A stretch of 64,000 bases of DNA from positions 82,479-146,478 of the forward strand of contig DJUX01000005.1 of assembly GCA_002440665.1 (NCBI GenBank). Direction: 5' to 3'. Numbering within the stretch: position 1 is the first letter of the stretch; each line of letters begins with the position of its first letter. This DNA comes from Dechloromonas sp. UBA6271. Its GTDB lineage: Bacteria; Pseudomonadota; Gammaproteobacteria; Burkholderiales; Rhodocyclaceae. Below, in pieces: positions 52,368 to 60,996 of this stretch. The notes under the pieces were generated by a model. It worked only from the letters and a program-made list of their open reading frames with translations, did no database searches and was not told the DNA's origin. Position numbers and translations under genes: made by a program.

Positions 52368-53342
52368 ATGGACAAGCAGAACAGGATCGTTGCCGGCCTC
52401 ACCTTCATTTCACTGGTCGCACTGATCGCCGCCTACTTCGCCCCGATCTGGTGGGTTTCGCTGACCGCCCCGAATTACCCGCCCGATGCCTTCCCGGACG
52501 GCATCCGCATTCACTTCCATTTCGACGGCGTTTACAATGGCTGCAAGGCGGCCGGCAAAGGCACGCGCATGGCCAGCGAGATCATCCAGAAGGATCTCTC
52601 GCACGAAGATGAACGCTACAACGCGATCACCGATGCCAAGAAAGACCTCAATAAAGGCGCCGAAGGTCTCGATTGCGTCCATGAAATGAACACCATCAAC
52701 CATTACGTCGGCATGTTCCCGATCGCCACTGGCGCCCCGGTCGAGAAGCCGCTGGCCAAATTCTTCTTCGGCTTCTTCGCGGTGATGATGCTGGCCTTCG
52801 CCCTGCCCAGGAAAAAGCCGCGTTTAATGGTGTTGACCGCAGGCTTCGCCGCCGTCGCCGTCTGGATGATCGTAGATCAATTCGTCCTGGGCCACCTGGA
52901 AAGCCATGTCCAGGCCTACATGCAGGAATCCGGCACTTTCTTCAAGGATATGGAACGAATCAATTCCTGGGGCGACAACGTACGCAACATCTCGAAGATC
53001 GTCATCTTCGGCCTGATCGCCGTGATGGGCATCGTCATTGCCGGCGTTGCCAAAATTCGCTCCTTCCAGCTGCTGCTCGCCTTGGTGCCAGCCCTGCTGC
53101 CGGCCTTCTTCGTCATTACCTACGCCGGCTGGCTGTGGTTCTTCGGCCACAACATGCACCCGTGGGGCGCCTTCACCGTCAAGCCGTTCATGCCCACCGT
53201 CTTCGGCGAAGGCAAGGTCGCGCAGTTCTCGACCTTTTCCTACCCGTACTGGGGCTACGGCCTGCTCGTCATCATCTTCGTCTGCATGATGCTGGCCCTG
53301 CTGATCCGCCGCAAGCAGTTGCGTGAAGGTGGCGCCGAGTAA
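52368..53342 (+). CDS. nosB: NosB-like integral membrane protein
   Basis: 324 residues with a helix at about 8-28, a periplasmic loop (about 30-120) containing FHFDGVYNGCKAAG, and four or more later helices (about 122-320). This transmembrane protein is characteristic of clade II nos clusters and is needed for N2O respiration in other bacteria; its precise role is unknown. It lies between the cytochromes and nosD, as in such clusters. Confidence 0.78.
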   Translation: MDKQNRIVAGLTFISLVALIAAYFAPIWWVSLTAPNYPPDAFPDGIRIHFHFDGVYNGCKAAGKGTRMASEIIQKDLSHEDERYNAITDAKKDLNKGAEGLDCVHEMNTINHYVGMFPIATGAPVEKPLAKFFFGFFAVMMLAFALPRKKPRLMVLTAGFAAVAVWMIVDQFVLGHLESHVQAYMQESGTFFKDMERINSWGDNVRNISKIVIFGLIAVMGIVIAGVAKIRSFQLLLALVPALLPAFFVITYAGWLWFFGHNMHPWGAFTVKPFMPTVFGEGKVAQFSTFSYPYWGYGLLVIIFVCMMLALLIRRKQLREGGAE

Positions 53343-53346
53343 GGCG

Positions 53347-54693
53347 ATGCTGCAGCTAATCCGCCGCCCGCTGCTGGCCTTCGCTATCGCGACGGGCCTC
53401 GGCGTGGCAGGCCTGGCGGCATCGCAATCGACCGAAGGCATGGGCAAGCCCAACCTGGCGGCCAACTGGGGTTCCTCGTCGGAAAAGGCAGTCCGCCCCG
53501 CCGCCCCTAACCGTACCGACATCCCCTGGTTCCAGACTCTGGTCGACGAAGCTCCGGCCGGCTCGGTCCTCAAGCCGCCGCCCGGCGACTACGCCGGACC
53601 GGTGCTGGTCGACAAGCCGCTGATCATCGACGGCGGCGGCAAAGTCACCATCGACGGCGGCGGTAAGGGCACGGTCTTCGTCCTCGACGCCAAGGGTGCA
53701 ACCCTGCGTGGCCTGCACCTGAAAGGTTCCGGTGATTCGCATGACAGCGACGACGCCTGCCTCAACGTGCGTGGCGACCATCATGTCGTCGAAGGCATCG
53801 TCATCGACGACTGCCTGTTCGGCATCGACCTCAAGCAGGCCAACCACAACGTCATCCGCGAGAACCGCATCAGTTCCAAGCCCTTCGATCTCGGCGTGCG
53901 CGGCGACGGCCTGCGCCTCTGGTACAGCAACCACAACCTGATCGAGAAGAACGAGGTGATCGACTCGCGCGATATGGTGGCCTGGTACGCGAATCACAAC
54001 ATCTATCGCGGCAACATCGGCAAGCGCAGCCGCTACTCGATCCACTTCATGTTCGCCAAGGACAGCGTGGTCGAAGGCAACTCCTTCTACGACAACGCCG
54101 TCGGCGTTTACCTGATGTACACCGAGCGCATCCATCTGCGCAACAACATCATCTCGCATGCCACCGGCGCCACCGGCATGGGGCTGGGCTTCAAGGAGTC
54201 GAGTGACTCTGAGGTCGAGAACAACGAAATCATCTACTGCGCCATCGGCGTCGGCTCGGATCTTTCACCGTTCGAGCCGGACACCACCATCAACTTCAAA
54301 AACAACCGCTTCGCTTTCAACGGCATCGCCATTCGCTTCACCAGCGATCTCGGCGGCAACGTCCTGACCAACAACATCTTCGAAGGCAACCTGACCGATG
54401 TCGTCCAGATGGGGCGCGGCGTGGCCGACAAGAACCAGTGGGAAGGCAACTATTTCGCCGATTACCAGGGCTTCGACCGCAATGGCGACGGCGTCGGCGA
54501 CACCCCTTACGAGCTATATTCCTACGCCGACCAGATCTGGATCGAGACGCCGGCCGCCCAATTCTTCAAGACCTCGCCGGTACTCGAACTACTCGATTTC
54601 CTGGAGCGCCTGGCGCCCTTCTCCTCACCGGAACTGCAATTGCGCGACCGCGCGCCGCGCTTCGCCAAACCCGAAAGAACGGCAAAATCATGA
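53347..54693 (+). CDS. nosD: NosD, CuZ-assembly protein
   Basis: 448 residues: signal peptide, then a right-handed beta-helix made of CASH repeats (about 60-400; runs such as IREN, IEKN, YRGN, VEGNSFYDN, VENNEI). NosD binds copper delivered by NosL and works with the ABC transporter NosFY to build the CuZ cluster. ATG 53347 begins MLQLIRRPLLAF and follows AAGGCG directly after the nosB stop; a GTG at 53323 inside nosB is less likely. It overlaps nosG by four bases. Confidence 0.92.
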   Translation: MLQLIRRPLLAFAIATGLGVAGLAASQSTEGMGKPNLAANWGSSSEKAVRPAAPNRTDIPWFQTLVDEAPAGSVLKPPPGDYAGPVLVDKPLIIDGGGKVTIDGGGKGTVFVLDAKGATLRGLHLKGSGDSHDSDDACLNVRGDHHVVEGIVIDDCLFGIDLKQANHNVIRENRISSKPFDLGVRGDGLRLWYSNHNLIEKNEVIDSRDMVAWYANHNIYRGNIGKRSRYSIHFMFAKDSVVEGNSFYDNAVGVYLMYTERIHLRNNIISHATGATGMGLGFKESSDSEVENNEIIYCAIGVGSDLSPFEPDTTINFKNNRFAFNGIAIRFTSDLGGNVLTNNIFEGNLTDVVQMGRGVADKNQWEGNYFADYQGFDRNGDGVGDTPYELYSYADQIWIETPAAQFFKTSPVLELLDFLERLAPFSSPELQLRDRAPRFAKPERTAKS

Positions 54694-55550
54694 GCGACAA
54701 CGACAACGACCGCAAACCAGCGGCCGAGGTGACGCCGCCGCTGTCGAAGGCCAAGCGGCAGACCAACCGCCGGCGCGTGCTGCGTACCATTCTGCTCACC
54801 GGTGGCGTCCTGGGCGCCGGACTGTCCGGCTTCCTGCCGCTGATCTATTCGCAGAAGAAGCGCCTGCGCCCGCCCGGCGCGCTCGACGAAAAGGACTTCC
54901 TGGCCAGTTGCATCAAGTGTGGCCAGTGCGTTCAGGTGTGCCCGGTTTCGGCGATCAAACTGGCCGACCTGATCGACGGCGTCGGCGTCGGCACGCCCTA
55001 CATCGAGGCACGCGCCCAGGCCTGCGATTTTTCCTGCGATGCCGTGCAATGCGTTCTCGCCTGCCCCACCGGCTCGCTCACCTACCACAAGCCGGCATTC
55101 ATGCCGGTACGCGCCGGTGCTGCGCTGGCAGCAAAACCCATCCTGCTGGCCAAGGAGAAGGATCCCGAGCCGACACTGAACCTGAATGAGCGTATGGGCG
55201 TCGCCCGCCTGACCCGCCCCGAAGCCTGCCTGGCGATCCAGGGCAAGGGGTTCAAGGGGCAGACACGCGGCCCCGATTTCAAGGGAACGATGCGCTACAT
55301 GGACGTCGACCGCTGGAAGCCGATCCGGATATCCAACCATCCCTACGACGTCCCCGAATGCGATCTCTGCGCCCGCGAATGTCCGATCAAGGGCGCCATT
55401 TCAATCGAAACCGTCTTCGCCCCGGACGGCAGCAAGCGCAAGTCGCCGGTCGTGCATGAACCCTGCGTTGGCTGCGGCGTCTGCGAGATGGTCTGCCCGG
55501 TCGAACCCACTGCCATCACCATCGAAGCCCGCGAGGTCTGGAATACATGA
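54690..55550 (+). CDS. nosG: NosG, NapG-like iron-sulphur protein
   Basis: 286 residues: an N-terminal Arg-rich stretch and hydrophobic segment (QTNRRRVLRTILLTGGVLGA; Tat-like or membrane anchor), followed by [4Fe-4S] sites such as CIKCGQCVQVCP, CDLCARECP and CVGCGVCEMVCP. It moves electrons from quinol with NosH to the NosZ pathway. ATG 54690 overlaps the nosD stop and its own stop overlaps nosH. Confidence 0.92.
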   Translation: MSDNDNDRKPAAEVTPPLSKAKRQTNRRRVLRTILLTGGVLGAGLSGFLPLIYSQKKRLRPPGALDEKDFLASCIKCGQCVQVCPVSAIKLADLIDGVGVGTPYIEARAQACDFSCDAVQCVLACPTGSLTYHKPAFMPVRAGAALAAKPILLAKEKDPEPTLNLNERMGVARLTRPEACLAIQGKGFKGQTRGPDFKGTMRYMDVDRWKPIRISNHPYDVPECDLCARECPIKGAISIETVFAPDGSKRKSPVVHEPCVGCGVCEMVCPVEPTAITIEAREVWNT

Positions 55551-56533
55551 GCGATCTTCTGAAGCGTCGATTCGTCGACCAAATTAAGGTGCTGTTCGGC
55601 TGGGAACCGGCCAAGCCAAACAAGGCGGAAGACATCAGCCCGGCTGCCCAGAAGATCCATTTCTACAAGAAGGGCAACCGCGATCTCATCGCCGAAAAGC
55701 TGCATGCCCGCGCCCACGCCCAGCACAGCAACAAGTGGCGCAACCGCCGCTGGGCGACGCTGATCTTCGCCAACCTGCTGTTCACCTTCTCCTTCGCCCT
55801 CGACATCCAGATTCTCGAAGGCGCGCTGACCGCTTCGCGCTTCGTCGGCTTCCACCTGATTGACCTGAATTCCGCCCTGCAGGTGATGCTCGCCCACAAG
55901 CACATCATTAACAACCTGCTGATCGGTACCGGCACCGTGCTGGTCCTCTGGGTACTGTTTGGCGGGCGCACCTTCTGCTCCTGGGTTTGCCCCTATCACC
56001 TGATCGCCGAATGGGCCGAGAAAATTCATCTCTTCCTGGCGAAGAAGAAGCTGGTCACCGACCAGACCATGGACCGCCGCCTGCGCACCGTGTTCTGGGC
56101 CATCTTCGCGCTGCTCGCCTTCGCCACCGGCTACACCGTCTTCGAGGCTATCTCGCCGACCGGCATCCTGTCGCGCGCATTGATCTACGGACCGGGGCTG
56201 GCCCTGCTCTGGGTGCTGGCGCTGCTCGTCTTCGAAGTCTTCTTCTCACGCCGCGCCTGGTGCCGCTACGCTTGCCCGATCGGCCTGACCTACGGCGTCG
56301 TCGGCATCATCTCGCCGGTCCGCATCAAGTACAAGCTCGACGGCTGCTTCCACGAAGGCGACTGCCGCAAGGTCTGCCTGGTGCCGCACGTACTCGACAC
56401 CGTCATCAAGGGCCGCGCCGTCGACACCGAAGTTCCCATCGGCCCAGACTGCACGCGCTGCGGCCTCTGCGTCGACACCTGCCCGACCGGGTCACTGAGC
56501 TTCGAGGTCAAGGGGCTTTCTAAGCTGGCGTGA
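55547..56533 (+). CDS. nosH: NosH, NapH-like quinol-oxidising membrane protein
   Basis: 328 residues: several transmembrane helices with cysteine motifs CSWVCPYHL and CRYACPIGL at membrane edges, and two C-terminal cysteine sets (CHEGDCRKVC, CTRCGLCVDTCP). It is the partner of NosG and closes the visible nos operon. In most clade II clusters nosF, nosY and nosL follow; here the next bases are non-coding. Confidence 0.92.
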   Translation: MSDLLKRRFVDQIKVLFGWEPAKPNKAEDISPAAQKIHFYKKGNRDLIAEKLHARAHAQHSNKWRNRRWATLIFANLLFTFSFALDIQILEGALTASRFVGFHLIDLNSALQVMLAHKHIINNLLIGTGTVLVLWVLFGGRTFCSWVCPYHLIAEWAEKIHLFLAKKKLVTDQTMDRRLRTVFWAIFALLAFATGYTVFEAISPTGILSRALIYGPGLALLWVLALLVFEVFFSRRAWCRYACPIGLTYGVVGIISPVRIKYKLDGCFHEGDCRKVCLVPHVLDTVIKGRAVDTEVPIGPDCTRCGLCVDTCPTGSLSFEVKGLSKLA

Positions 56534-56552
56534 TTTTTGGCTATTTTTGGCG

Positions 56553-56564
56553 GTCGACCGCAGC
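56553..56564 (-). repeat. Dispersed 12-base repeat, intergenic copy after nosH
   Basis: 20 bases beyond the nosH stop; the plus strand before it reads TTTTTGGCTATTTTTGGCG, so the T-run/GGC flank seen in other copies is doubled here. Confidence 0.65.
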
Positions 56565-56715
56565 AATGCCACCTGCCAGTTCCCGCATCGAAAGGGTGAG
56601 TATTTCATTTCCGGCGGGGCGGCCTGATTGGAGCAACGGCATTTCTGACCATCGATCTTGAACCCGGCTTTCGGCCTCAAACGTCGTTCAGAAAATCCAA
56701 GACTAAAGCAGGAGG

Positions 56716-56853
56716 TCACCTCAGTCTCAGGACTCTGACAGCTCCGATCAAGAGTCCGATGACCCAGTCTGGCCAGGCACTGGCAGTTCATGCCACCAGC
56801 ACGCCGGCGACGACGAACCCGAGGTTTGCCAGAACATGGTTGGCAGAGATTAT
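56716..56853 (-). pseudogene. Fragment of a CDF/CzcD-type cation efflux gene
   Basis: On the minus strand one frame reads ANHVLANLGFVVAGVLVA, an in-frame TGA where a Trp would fit, then TASAWPDWVIGLLIGAVRVL before a second stop. This matches the last membrane helices of cation diffusion facilitators (N-x-LANLGVxxAGVLV...WPDxxIGLLI). No intact upstream part exists in the window. Confidence 0.45.
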
Positions 56854-56919
56854 GCAACTGGCACGCAATGCACACCACCCTCCCGATGTCGCGAAATCAG
56901 CAACTGAACCGCCTCAGGT

Positions 56920-57027
56920 TTATAGAGGCTCCGTGCTGTAAGTGCAGGCCGGTGCAGGCTGTTCGGTGAGTTTGAGATCATAGCGCTCATTAGCCTCTGC
57001 GGGCGGGATGTAGCCGATGTGCTCTCT
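56920..57027 (-). pseudogene. C-terminal remnant of an IS3-family transposase
   Basis: The minus strand encodes REHIGYIPPAEANERYDLK and ends ...TYSTEPL before TAA at 56922-56920. The IGYIPPAEANERY segment is typical of the IS3 OrfB C-terminus. An in-frame stop lies just upstream of the recognisable part, so the rest has been lost. No full element or clear terminal repeats remain. Confidence 0.7.
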
Positions 57028-57174
57028 CCTAGCCTGCTATTTCGATACGATGGCCCAATTCTGGCTAAACCCACAAAGCTCGTTTGACCTGAAGCAGGCA
57101 GAAAACGAGAGCGCCGAGCTCGTCGCGGCGGAAGTTCGCCCATTGAAACGGCTGCGTAGCCAAGCGGCAACGAA

Positions 57175-57453
57175 TCAGCAGCTCGCCCACTGCTCGAAGC
57201 TAGCGAACTCTCCCTCGCCAAGCGCAATCCTGACCCGCTCCACCCGCGCATGGACCGGTCCGCGCCTGGCCCATGCGATAAATTTGAGCACCGCCTGTTC
57301 CTCGCCGGTCGCCATGGCTTCGACACTGCCGTCGCGGCGGTTGCGCACCCAGCCGGTGACGCCAAGCTGTCGTGCCTGTTCGGCCATCGACGCGCGATAG
57401 CAGACGCCCTGGACGAACCCTTCGATGATGAGATGACGTGCGATATGCGCCAC
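57175..57453 (-). CDS. Acylphosphatase
   Basis: 92 residues with family motifs IIEGFVQGVCYRASM (the anion-binding loop with its catalytic Arg) and GWVRNRRDGSVEA (catalytic Asn). It hydrolyses acyl phosphates. Start GTG at 57453 follows GGAGGTCCAT; longer readings to 57672 have no good site and no family similarity. Confidence 0.85.
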   Translation of the reverse strand: MAHIARHLIIEGFVQGVCYRASMAEQARQLGVTGWVRNRRDGSVEAMATGEEQAVLKFIAWARRGPVHARVERVRIALGEGEFASFEQWASC

Positions 57454-57553
57454 ATGGACCTCCGTTCTGGATCGCTCGGGATGTTCCAAGCTTAAACGAG
57501 ATCGGCGCAGATTTCCCGCTGCGCGGGTGAATCCTTCGGTGACGATTGCAGCG

Positions 57554-57742
57554 TTAGCGCTCGCGCATCGTCGCCGGCAGCGCGGTGCTCTTGTCGCGGC
57601 CCCAGAGGTCGAGTGGGTCGCCGACCGAGCGGCGCAGGACTTCTCGGGCCTTCGTTGCGGTGACCGGCTCACTGAACGAAATGAGCTGTGCGAATGCCTG
57701 TCCGGTCAGGCGGTATAACCACGTTCGGCGTTTGACGATCAT
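57554..57742 (-). CDS. Small hypothetical protein
   Basis: 62 residues, basic: MIVKRRTWLYRLTGQAFAQL then ISFSEPVTATKAREVLRRSVG. GAGGGCAGC precedes ATG 57742. No membrane helix and no known domain recognised. It lies between acylphosphatase and the macB-like gene. Confidence 0.45.
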   Translation of the reverse strand: MIVKRRTWLYRLTGQAFAQLISFSEPVTATKAREVLRRSVGDPLDLWGRDKSTALPATMRER

Positions 57743-57836
57743 GCTGCCCTCACTTCGAGTCGATGACGCACTGGGCTGCTTTTCCGCCGCTGGCGAATGG
57801 TTTGACTGTACTCCATTTTCGCCGAGCCCGCCGGAA

Positions 57837-59060
57837 TTACTGGTAGCGCAGCGCCTCGATCGGATCGAGTCGCGCGGCCTTGCGTGCCGGGTACCAGCCG
57901 AAGAAGATGCCGACGGTGGCGGCGACGGCAAAGGCGACCAGCGCGGCGCTGCCGGAGATGACGATGACCATGCCGGTGAAGGCGTTGATCGCCAGCGCGA
58001 CGCCGAGGCCGAGCACGAGACCGAGCAGGCAGCCGGCGAAGGAGATCATCACCGCTTCGAGCAGGAACTGCGTCAGGATGTCCTTCTGGCGGGCGCCGAT
58101 GGCCATGCGGATGCCGATTTCTCGGGTCCGCTCGGTGACCGACACCAGCATGATGTTCATGATGCCGATGCCGCCGACCAGCAATGAAATGGAGGCGATG
58201 GCGCCGAGCAGGATGGACATCGTGCGCGTGGTTTCGGCTTCCGATTCCGCGGCGGCCGACAGGTTGCGCATGAAAAAATCGTCGGGCACGCCCTCGCGCA
58301 GGCGGTGGCGCTGGCGGAGCAGGCTGGTTACGTTATCCATGGTGCGCTGCATGGAATCGGCCGATTCGGCCTGCACCATGATCATGCGCACCGAGCCCAG
58401 GAAGGGGGTACCGAACACCTTGCGCTGGGCGGTGGACAGCGGAATGATCACGGTATCGTCCTGGTCATTGCCGTCAAGGTTCTGGCCCTTGCTGCCAAGG
58501 ACGCCGATGACGATGAACGGATTCTGCTGGATGCGCATGGTCTTGCCGACCGGGTCTTCGTCGCCAAACAGGTTTTGCGCGGTAGTCTTGCCGAGCAGCG
58601 CGACACGCGTTGCCGAACGCACGTCGGAATCGCCGAAGGCGGCGCCGCTGGCGATCGTCCAGGCGCGGGCTTCGAGATAGGGCGGCGTCGTGCCGACGAC
58701 GTTGGCGCTCCAGTTTTGCGAACCGTAGACCAGTTGCCGCCGGCCCTGATGCGTCGGCGCGACATTGACGACGCCTTCGAGTTCGGCGATCGCCTCGCCG
58801 TCAGCGACGTTCAGTGTCGGCCCGCCGGCCGAGCCGCTGCGCACGCCGGCCGCGGTAAAAGAACCGGAGAGCACGATGAACAGATTGCTGCCCATCGTGC
58901 TGATGGTCTGCTGCACAGCGTATTGCGCGCCCTGGCCGATGGCCATCATGATGACGACGGCGCCGACGCCGATCACCATGCCGAGCATGGTCAGCGCCGT
59001 GCGCAGACGGTTGGCGCCCATCGCCAGCCAGGCTTCGCCTAGCATCGCCTTGAGCATCAT
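57837..59060 (-). CDS. MacB-type ABC transporter permease
   Basis: 407 residues: an N-terminal helix (LTMLGMVIGVGAVVIMMAIG), a large periplasmic domain (about 45-275) and three C-terminal helices of the FtsX type (ILLGAIASISLLVGGIGIMNIMLVSVTERTREIGIR). Unlike fused MacB, the ATPase is a separate gene directly upstream (overlap of four bases). It exports substrates or lipoprotein-like molecules across the periplasm with the adaptor and outer-membrane protein. Confidence 0.88.
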   Translation of the reverse strand: MMLKAMLGEAWLAMGANRLRTALTMLGMVIGVGAVVIMMAIGQGAQYAVQQTISTMGSNLFIVLSGSFTAAGVRSGSAGGPTLNVADGEAIAELEGVVNVAPTHQGRRQLVYGSQNWSANVVGTTPPYLEARAWTIASGAAFGDSDVRSATRVALLGKTTAQNLFGDEDPVGKTMRIQQNPFIVIGVLGSKGQNLDGNDQDDTVIIPLSTAQRKVFGTPFLGSVRMIMVQAESADSMQRTMDNVTSLLRQRHRLREGVPDDFFMRNLSAAAESEAETTRTMSILLGAIASISLLVGGIGIMNIMLVSVTERTREIGIRMAIGARQKDILTQFLLEAVMISFAGCLLGLVLGLGVALAINAFTGMVIVISGSAALVAFAVAATVGIFFGWYPARKAARLDPIEALRYQ

Positions 59061-59758
59061 GCCGGCGCCGCCTCGGTAAGATGGTCGCTGACGATATGGC
59101 CGTCGAGAAAGCGCACCTGGCGCCTGGCATGGGTGGCGATATCGGGTTCGTGCGTGACGAGGACGACGGTGATGCCTTCGCGGTTGAGTTCGCTGAAGAG
59201 TGTCATGATTTCCTCGCTGGTGTGGCTGTCGAGATTGCCGGTCGGCTCGTCGGCAAGAATCAGGTGCGGCTTGTTCACCAGCGCCCGGGCAATCGCCACC
59301 CGTTGCTGCTGGCCGCCGGAAATGCGGCTGGGCAATGAGTCGGCATATTTGCCGAGGCCGACCTTGTCGAGCATTTCACGGGCGGCGGCGCGCCGGGTTT
59401 CCTTGTCGGCGCCTGAATACACCAGCGGCAACGCGACGTTGTCCTGTAGGCTCATGCGCGGCAGCAGGTTGAAGCCCTGGAAGACAAAGCCGAGCGTGCG
59501 GTTGCGCAGGACCGCCAGGGCGTCCTTGTCCATGTGCGCCACATTCTGGCCGGCCAGAAAATAATCGCCCGAGGTCGGGGTATCGAGGCAGCCGAGCAGG
59601 TTCATGAAGGTCGACTTGCCGGAGCCGGAAGGTCCCATGATGGCGATGAACTCGCCCGGTCGAACTTCCAGATCGACGCCCTTCAATGCCGGAAACAGGC
59701 CAGCCGCCGTTTCGTAGGACTTGCCCAGCCCGACCACGCGGATGACCGGCTCCGTCAT
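59057..59758 (-). CDS. ABC transporter ATP-binding protein (MacB/LolD type)
   Basis: 233 residues: Walker A GPSGSGKST, signature SGGQQQRVAIARAL, Walker B LILADEPTGNLD, and a final histidine switch in VLVTHEPD. It energises the adjacent permease. It overlaps the adaptor gene by one base and the permease gene by four. Confidence 0.92.
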   Translation of the reverse strand: MTEPVIRVVGLGKSYETAAGLFPALKGVDLEVRPGEFIAIMGPSGSGKSTFMNLLGCLDTPTSGDYFLAGQNVAHMDKDALAVLRNRTLGFVFQGFNLLPRMSLQDNVALPLVYSGADKETRRAAAREMLDKVGLGKYADSLPSRISGGQQQRVAIARALVNKPHLILADEPTGNLDSHTSEEIMTLFSELNREGITVVLVTHEPDIATHARRQVRFLDGHIVSDHLTEAAPA

Positions 59759-60996
59759 CAGAACATCCGCATGCCGACACTGGACGGCGGCTTGCTGCCG
59801 CTGCTGTTTTCGCCGATGACCACGCGGTCGCCCGCCTTCAGATCGCCGCCGATGACCTCGGTATTGCGGTTGTCGGTAATCCCGATCTGCACGCTGACCG
59901 GCCGGATTTCACCGCCGTCCAGCACGTGCACGGTGCCGCTCTGGGCGTCGCGCTTCTTGCCTTTCTTGTCGCCCGCGCTGCCGGGCGTACTGCCACTCAT
60001 GCCGCCCCCGCTACCGGGGCCAGTTGCGGTCGACGCCGGTTTTTGGCCATTTTCCGGTTTCTTGTCAGCCGCGTCAGCCGGCTTGAAGCGTAGCGCCGCA
60101 TTCGGCACCAACAGCACGTCACTGCGCTTCTGGACGCCGATATTGACGTAGGCCGTCATGCCCGGCAGCAGGACATGATCGGGATTGGCCACGGTTACCC
60201 GCACGTTGTAGGTGATGACATTCTGCTGGTTGGTCGGGTTCAGGCGAATCTGCTGCACCTCGCCGCTGAAACTGCGGTTGGGAAAGGCGTCGACCGTGAA
60301 GCGCGCCTTCTGTCCCTCGCGGATTTCGCCAATATCAGCCTCGGCGAAACTGGTGTCGATGCGCATTTCGGTCAGATCCTGGGCGATCTTGATCAGCGTC
60401 GGCGTCTGGAAGCTGGCGGCGACGGTCTGGCCGAGATCGACGACGCGGTCGATGACGACGCCATCGACCGGCGAACGAATGACGGTGAAGTTGAGGTTGG
60501 CGCGGTCGCGGTCGTTCTGCGCGCGCGCCAGCGCCACCTGTGCCTGCGCCGACTTGAGCGACTGGCGGGCCTGGTCGTATTCCTGTTTCGAGACGTATTC
60601 CTGCGCGAACAAGGCGTTCATGCGCGCCTCGCTGGCCAGCGCCAGTTCCAGTGATGCCTGGGCATTCACCACATTCGCCGCGCTCTGCCGCTCGGCCGCC
60701 GAAACCAGTGCGTCATCGAGTTCGAGCAGCGGCTGGTTTTTCGTCACCTTGTCGTTGAAATCGACATAGAGTTTCTTCACCGTGCCGGAAACCTGCGTGC
60801 CGACGCTGATCAGCACGACCGGGTTGAGCGTGCCGTTGGCCGACACTGTCTGCGTCACATCGCCCTTTTCGAGGGTGGCAAGCTTGTAGCGCGTTTCCGG
60901 ATTCTGCGCCGCGCGCTGTTTGGCGTACCAGACGCCGCCGCCGATCAGGCCGGCGGCCAGGGCGATGCCGATGACAATCTTGCCGATGCGTTTCAT
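59758..60996 (-). CDS. MacA/HlyD-type periplasmic adaptor
   Basis: 412 residues: an N-terminal membrane anchor (about 5-23), lipoyl and barrel domains flanking a coiled-coil hairpin (about 95-165), and a C-terminal domain. A Gly/Ser/Lys-rich low-complexity insertion at about 325-365 contains one dispersed-repeat copy. It links the ABC pair to the TolC-like gene. ATG 60996 overlaps the end of that gene by four bases. Confidence 0.9.
   Translation of the reverse strand: MKRIGKIVIGIALAAGLIGGGVWYAKQRAAQNPETRYKLATLEKGDVTQTVSANGTLNPVVLISVGTQVSGTVKKLYVDFNDKVTKNQPLLELDDALVSAAERQSAANVVNAQASLELALASEARMNALFAQEYVSKQEYDQARQSLKSAQAQVALARAQNDRDRANLNFTVIRSPVDGVVIDRVVDLGQTVAASFQTPTLIKIAQDLTEMRIDTSFAEADIGEIREGQKARFTVDAFPNRSFSGEVQQIRLNPTNQQNVITYNVRVTVANPDHVLLPGMTAYVNIGVQKRSDVLLVPNAALRFKPADAADKKPENGQKPASTATGPGSGGGMSGSTPGSAGDKKGKKRDAQSGTVHVLDGGEIRPVSVQIGITDNRNTEVIGGDLKAGDRVVIGENSSGSKPPSSVGMRMF
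60025..60034 (+). repeat. Dispersed repeat core, copy in the adaptor linker
   Basis: TGCGGTCGAC followed by GCCGGTTTTTGGCCATTTT; coding strand reads Ala-Ser-Thr-Ala-Thr within a low-complexity insertion. Confidence 0.5.

Larger units (their letters stand above)
56534..57174. other. Decayed intergenic region downstream of nosH
   Basis: About 640 bases without an intact gene. It holds a dispersed-repeat copy (56553-56564), a degenerate cation-efflux fragment (56716-56853) and an IS3-type transposase tail (56920-57027). The last 150 bases (57028-57174) show no recognisable coding. The debris suggests past insertion and deletion. Confidence 0.65.

Noticed and set aside
56850..57455. Long minus-strand open frame over the acylphosphatase start and the decayed region
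   Set aside because: Its translation is Ser/Arg-rich and unlike any family; the acylphosphatase lies in another frame and the IS3 tail in a third.
57837..59758. ABC permease and ATPase downstream of nos genes as possible nosY and nosF
   Set aside because: The permease is FtsX/MacB type with a large periplasmic domain, and the pair is joined to MacA- and TolC-like genes on the opposite strand.
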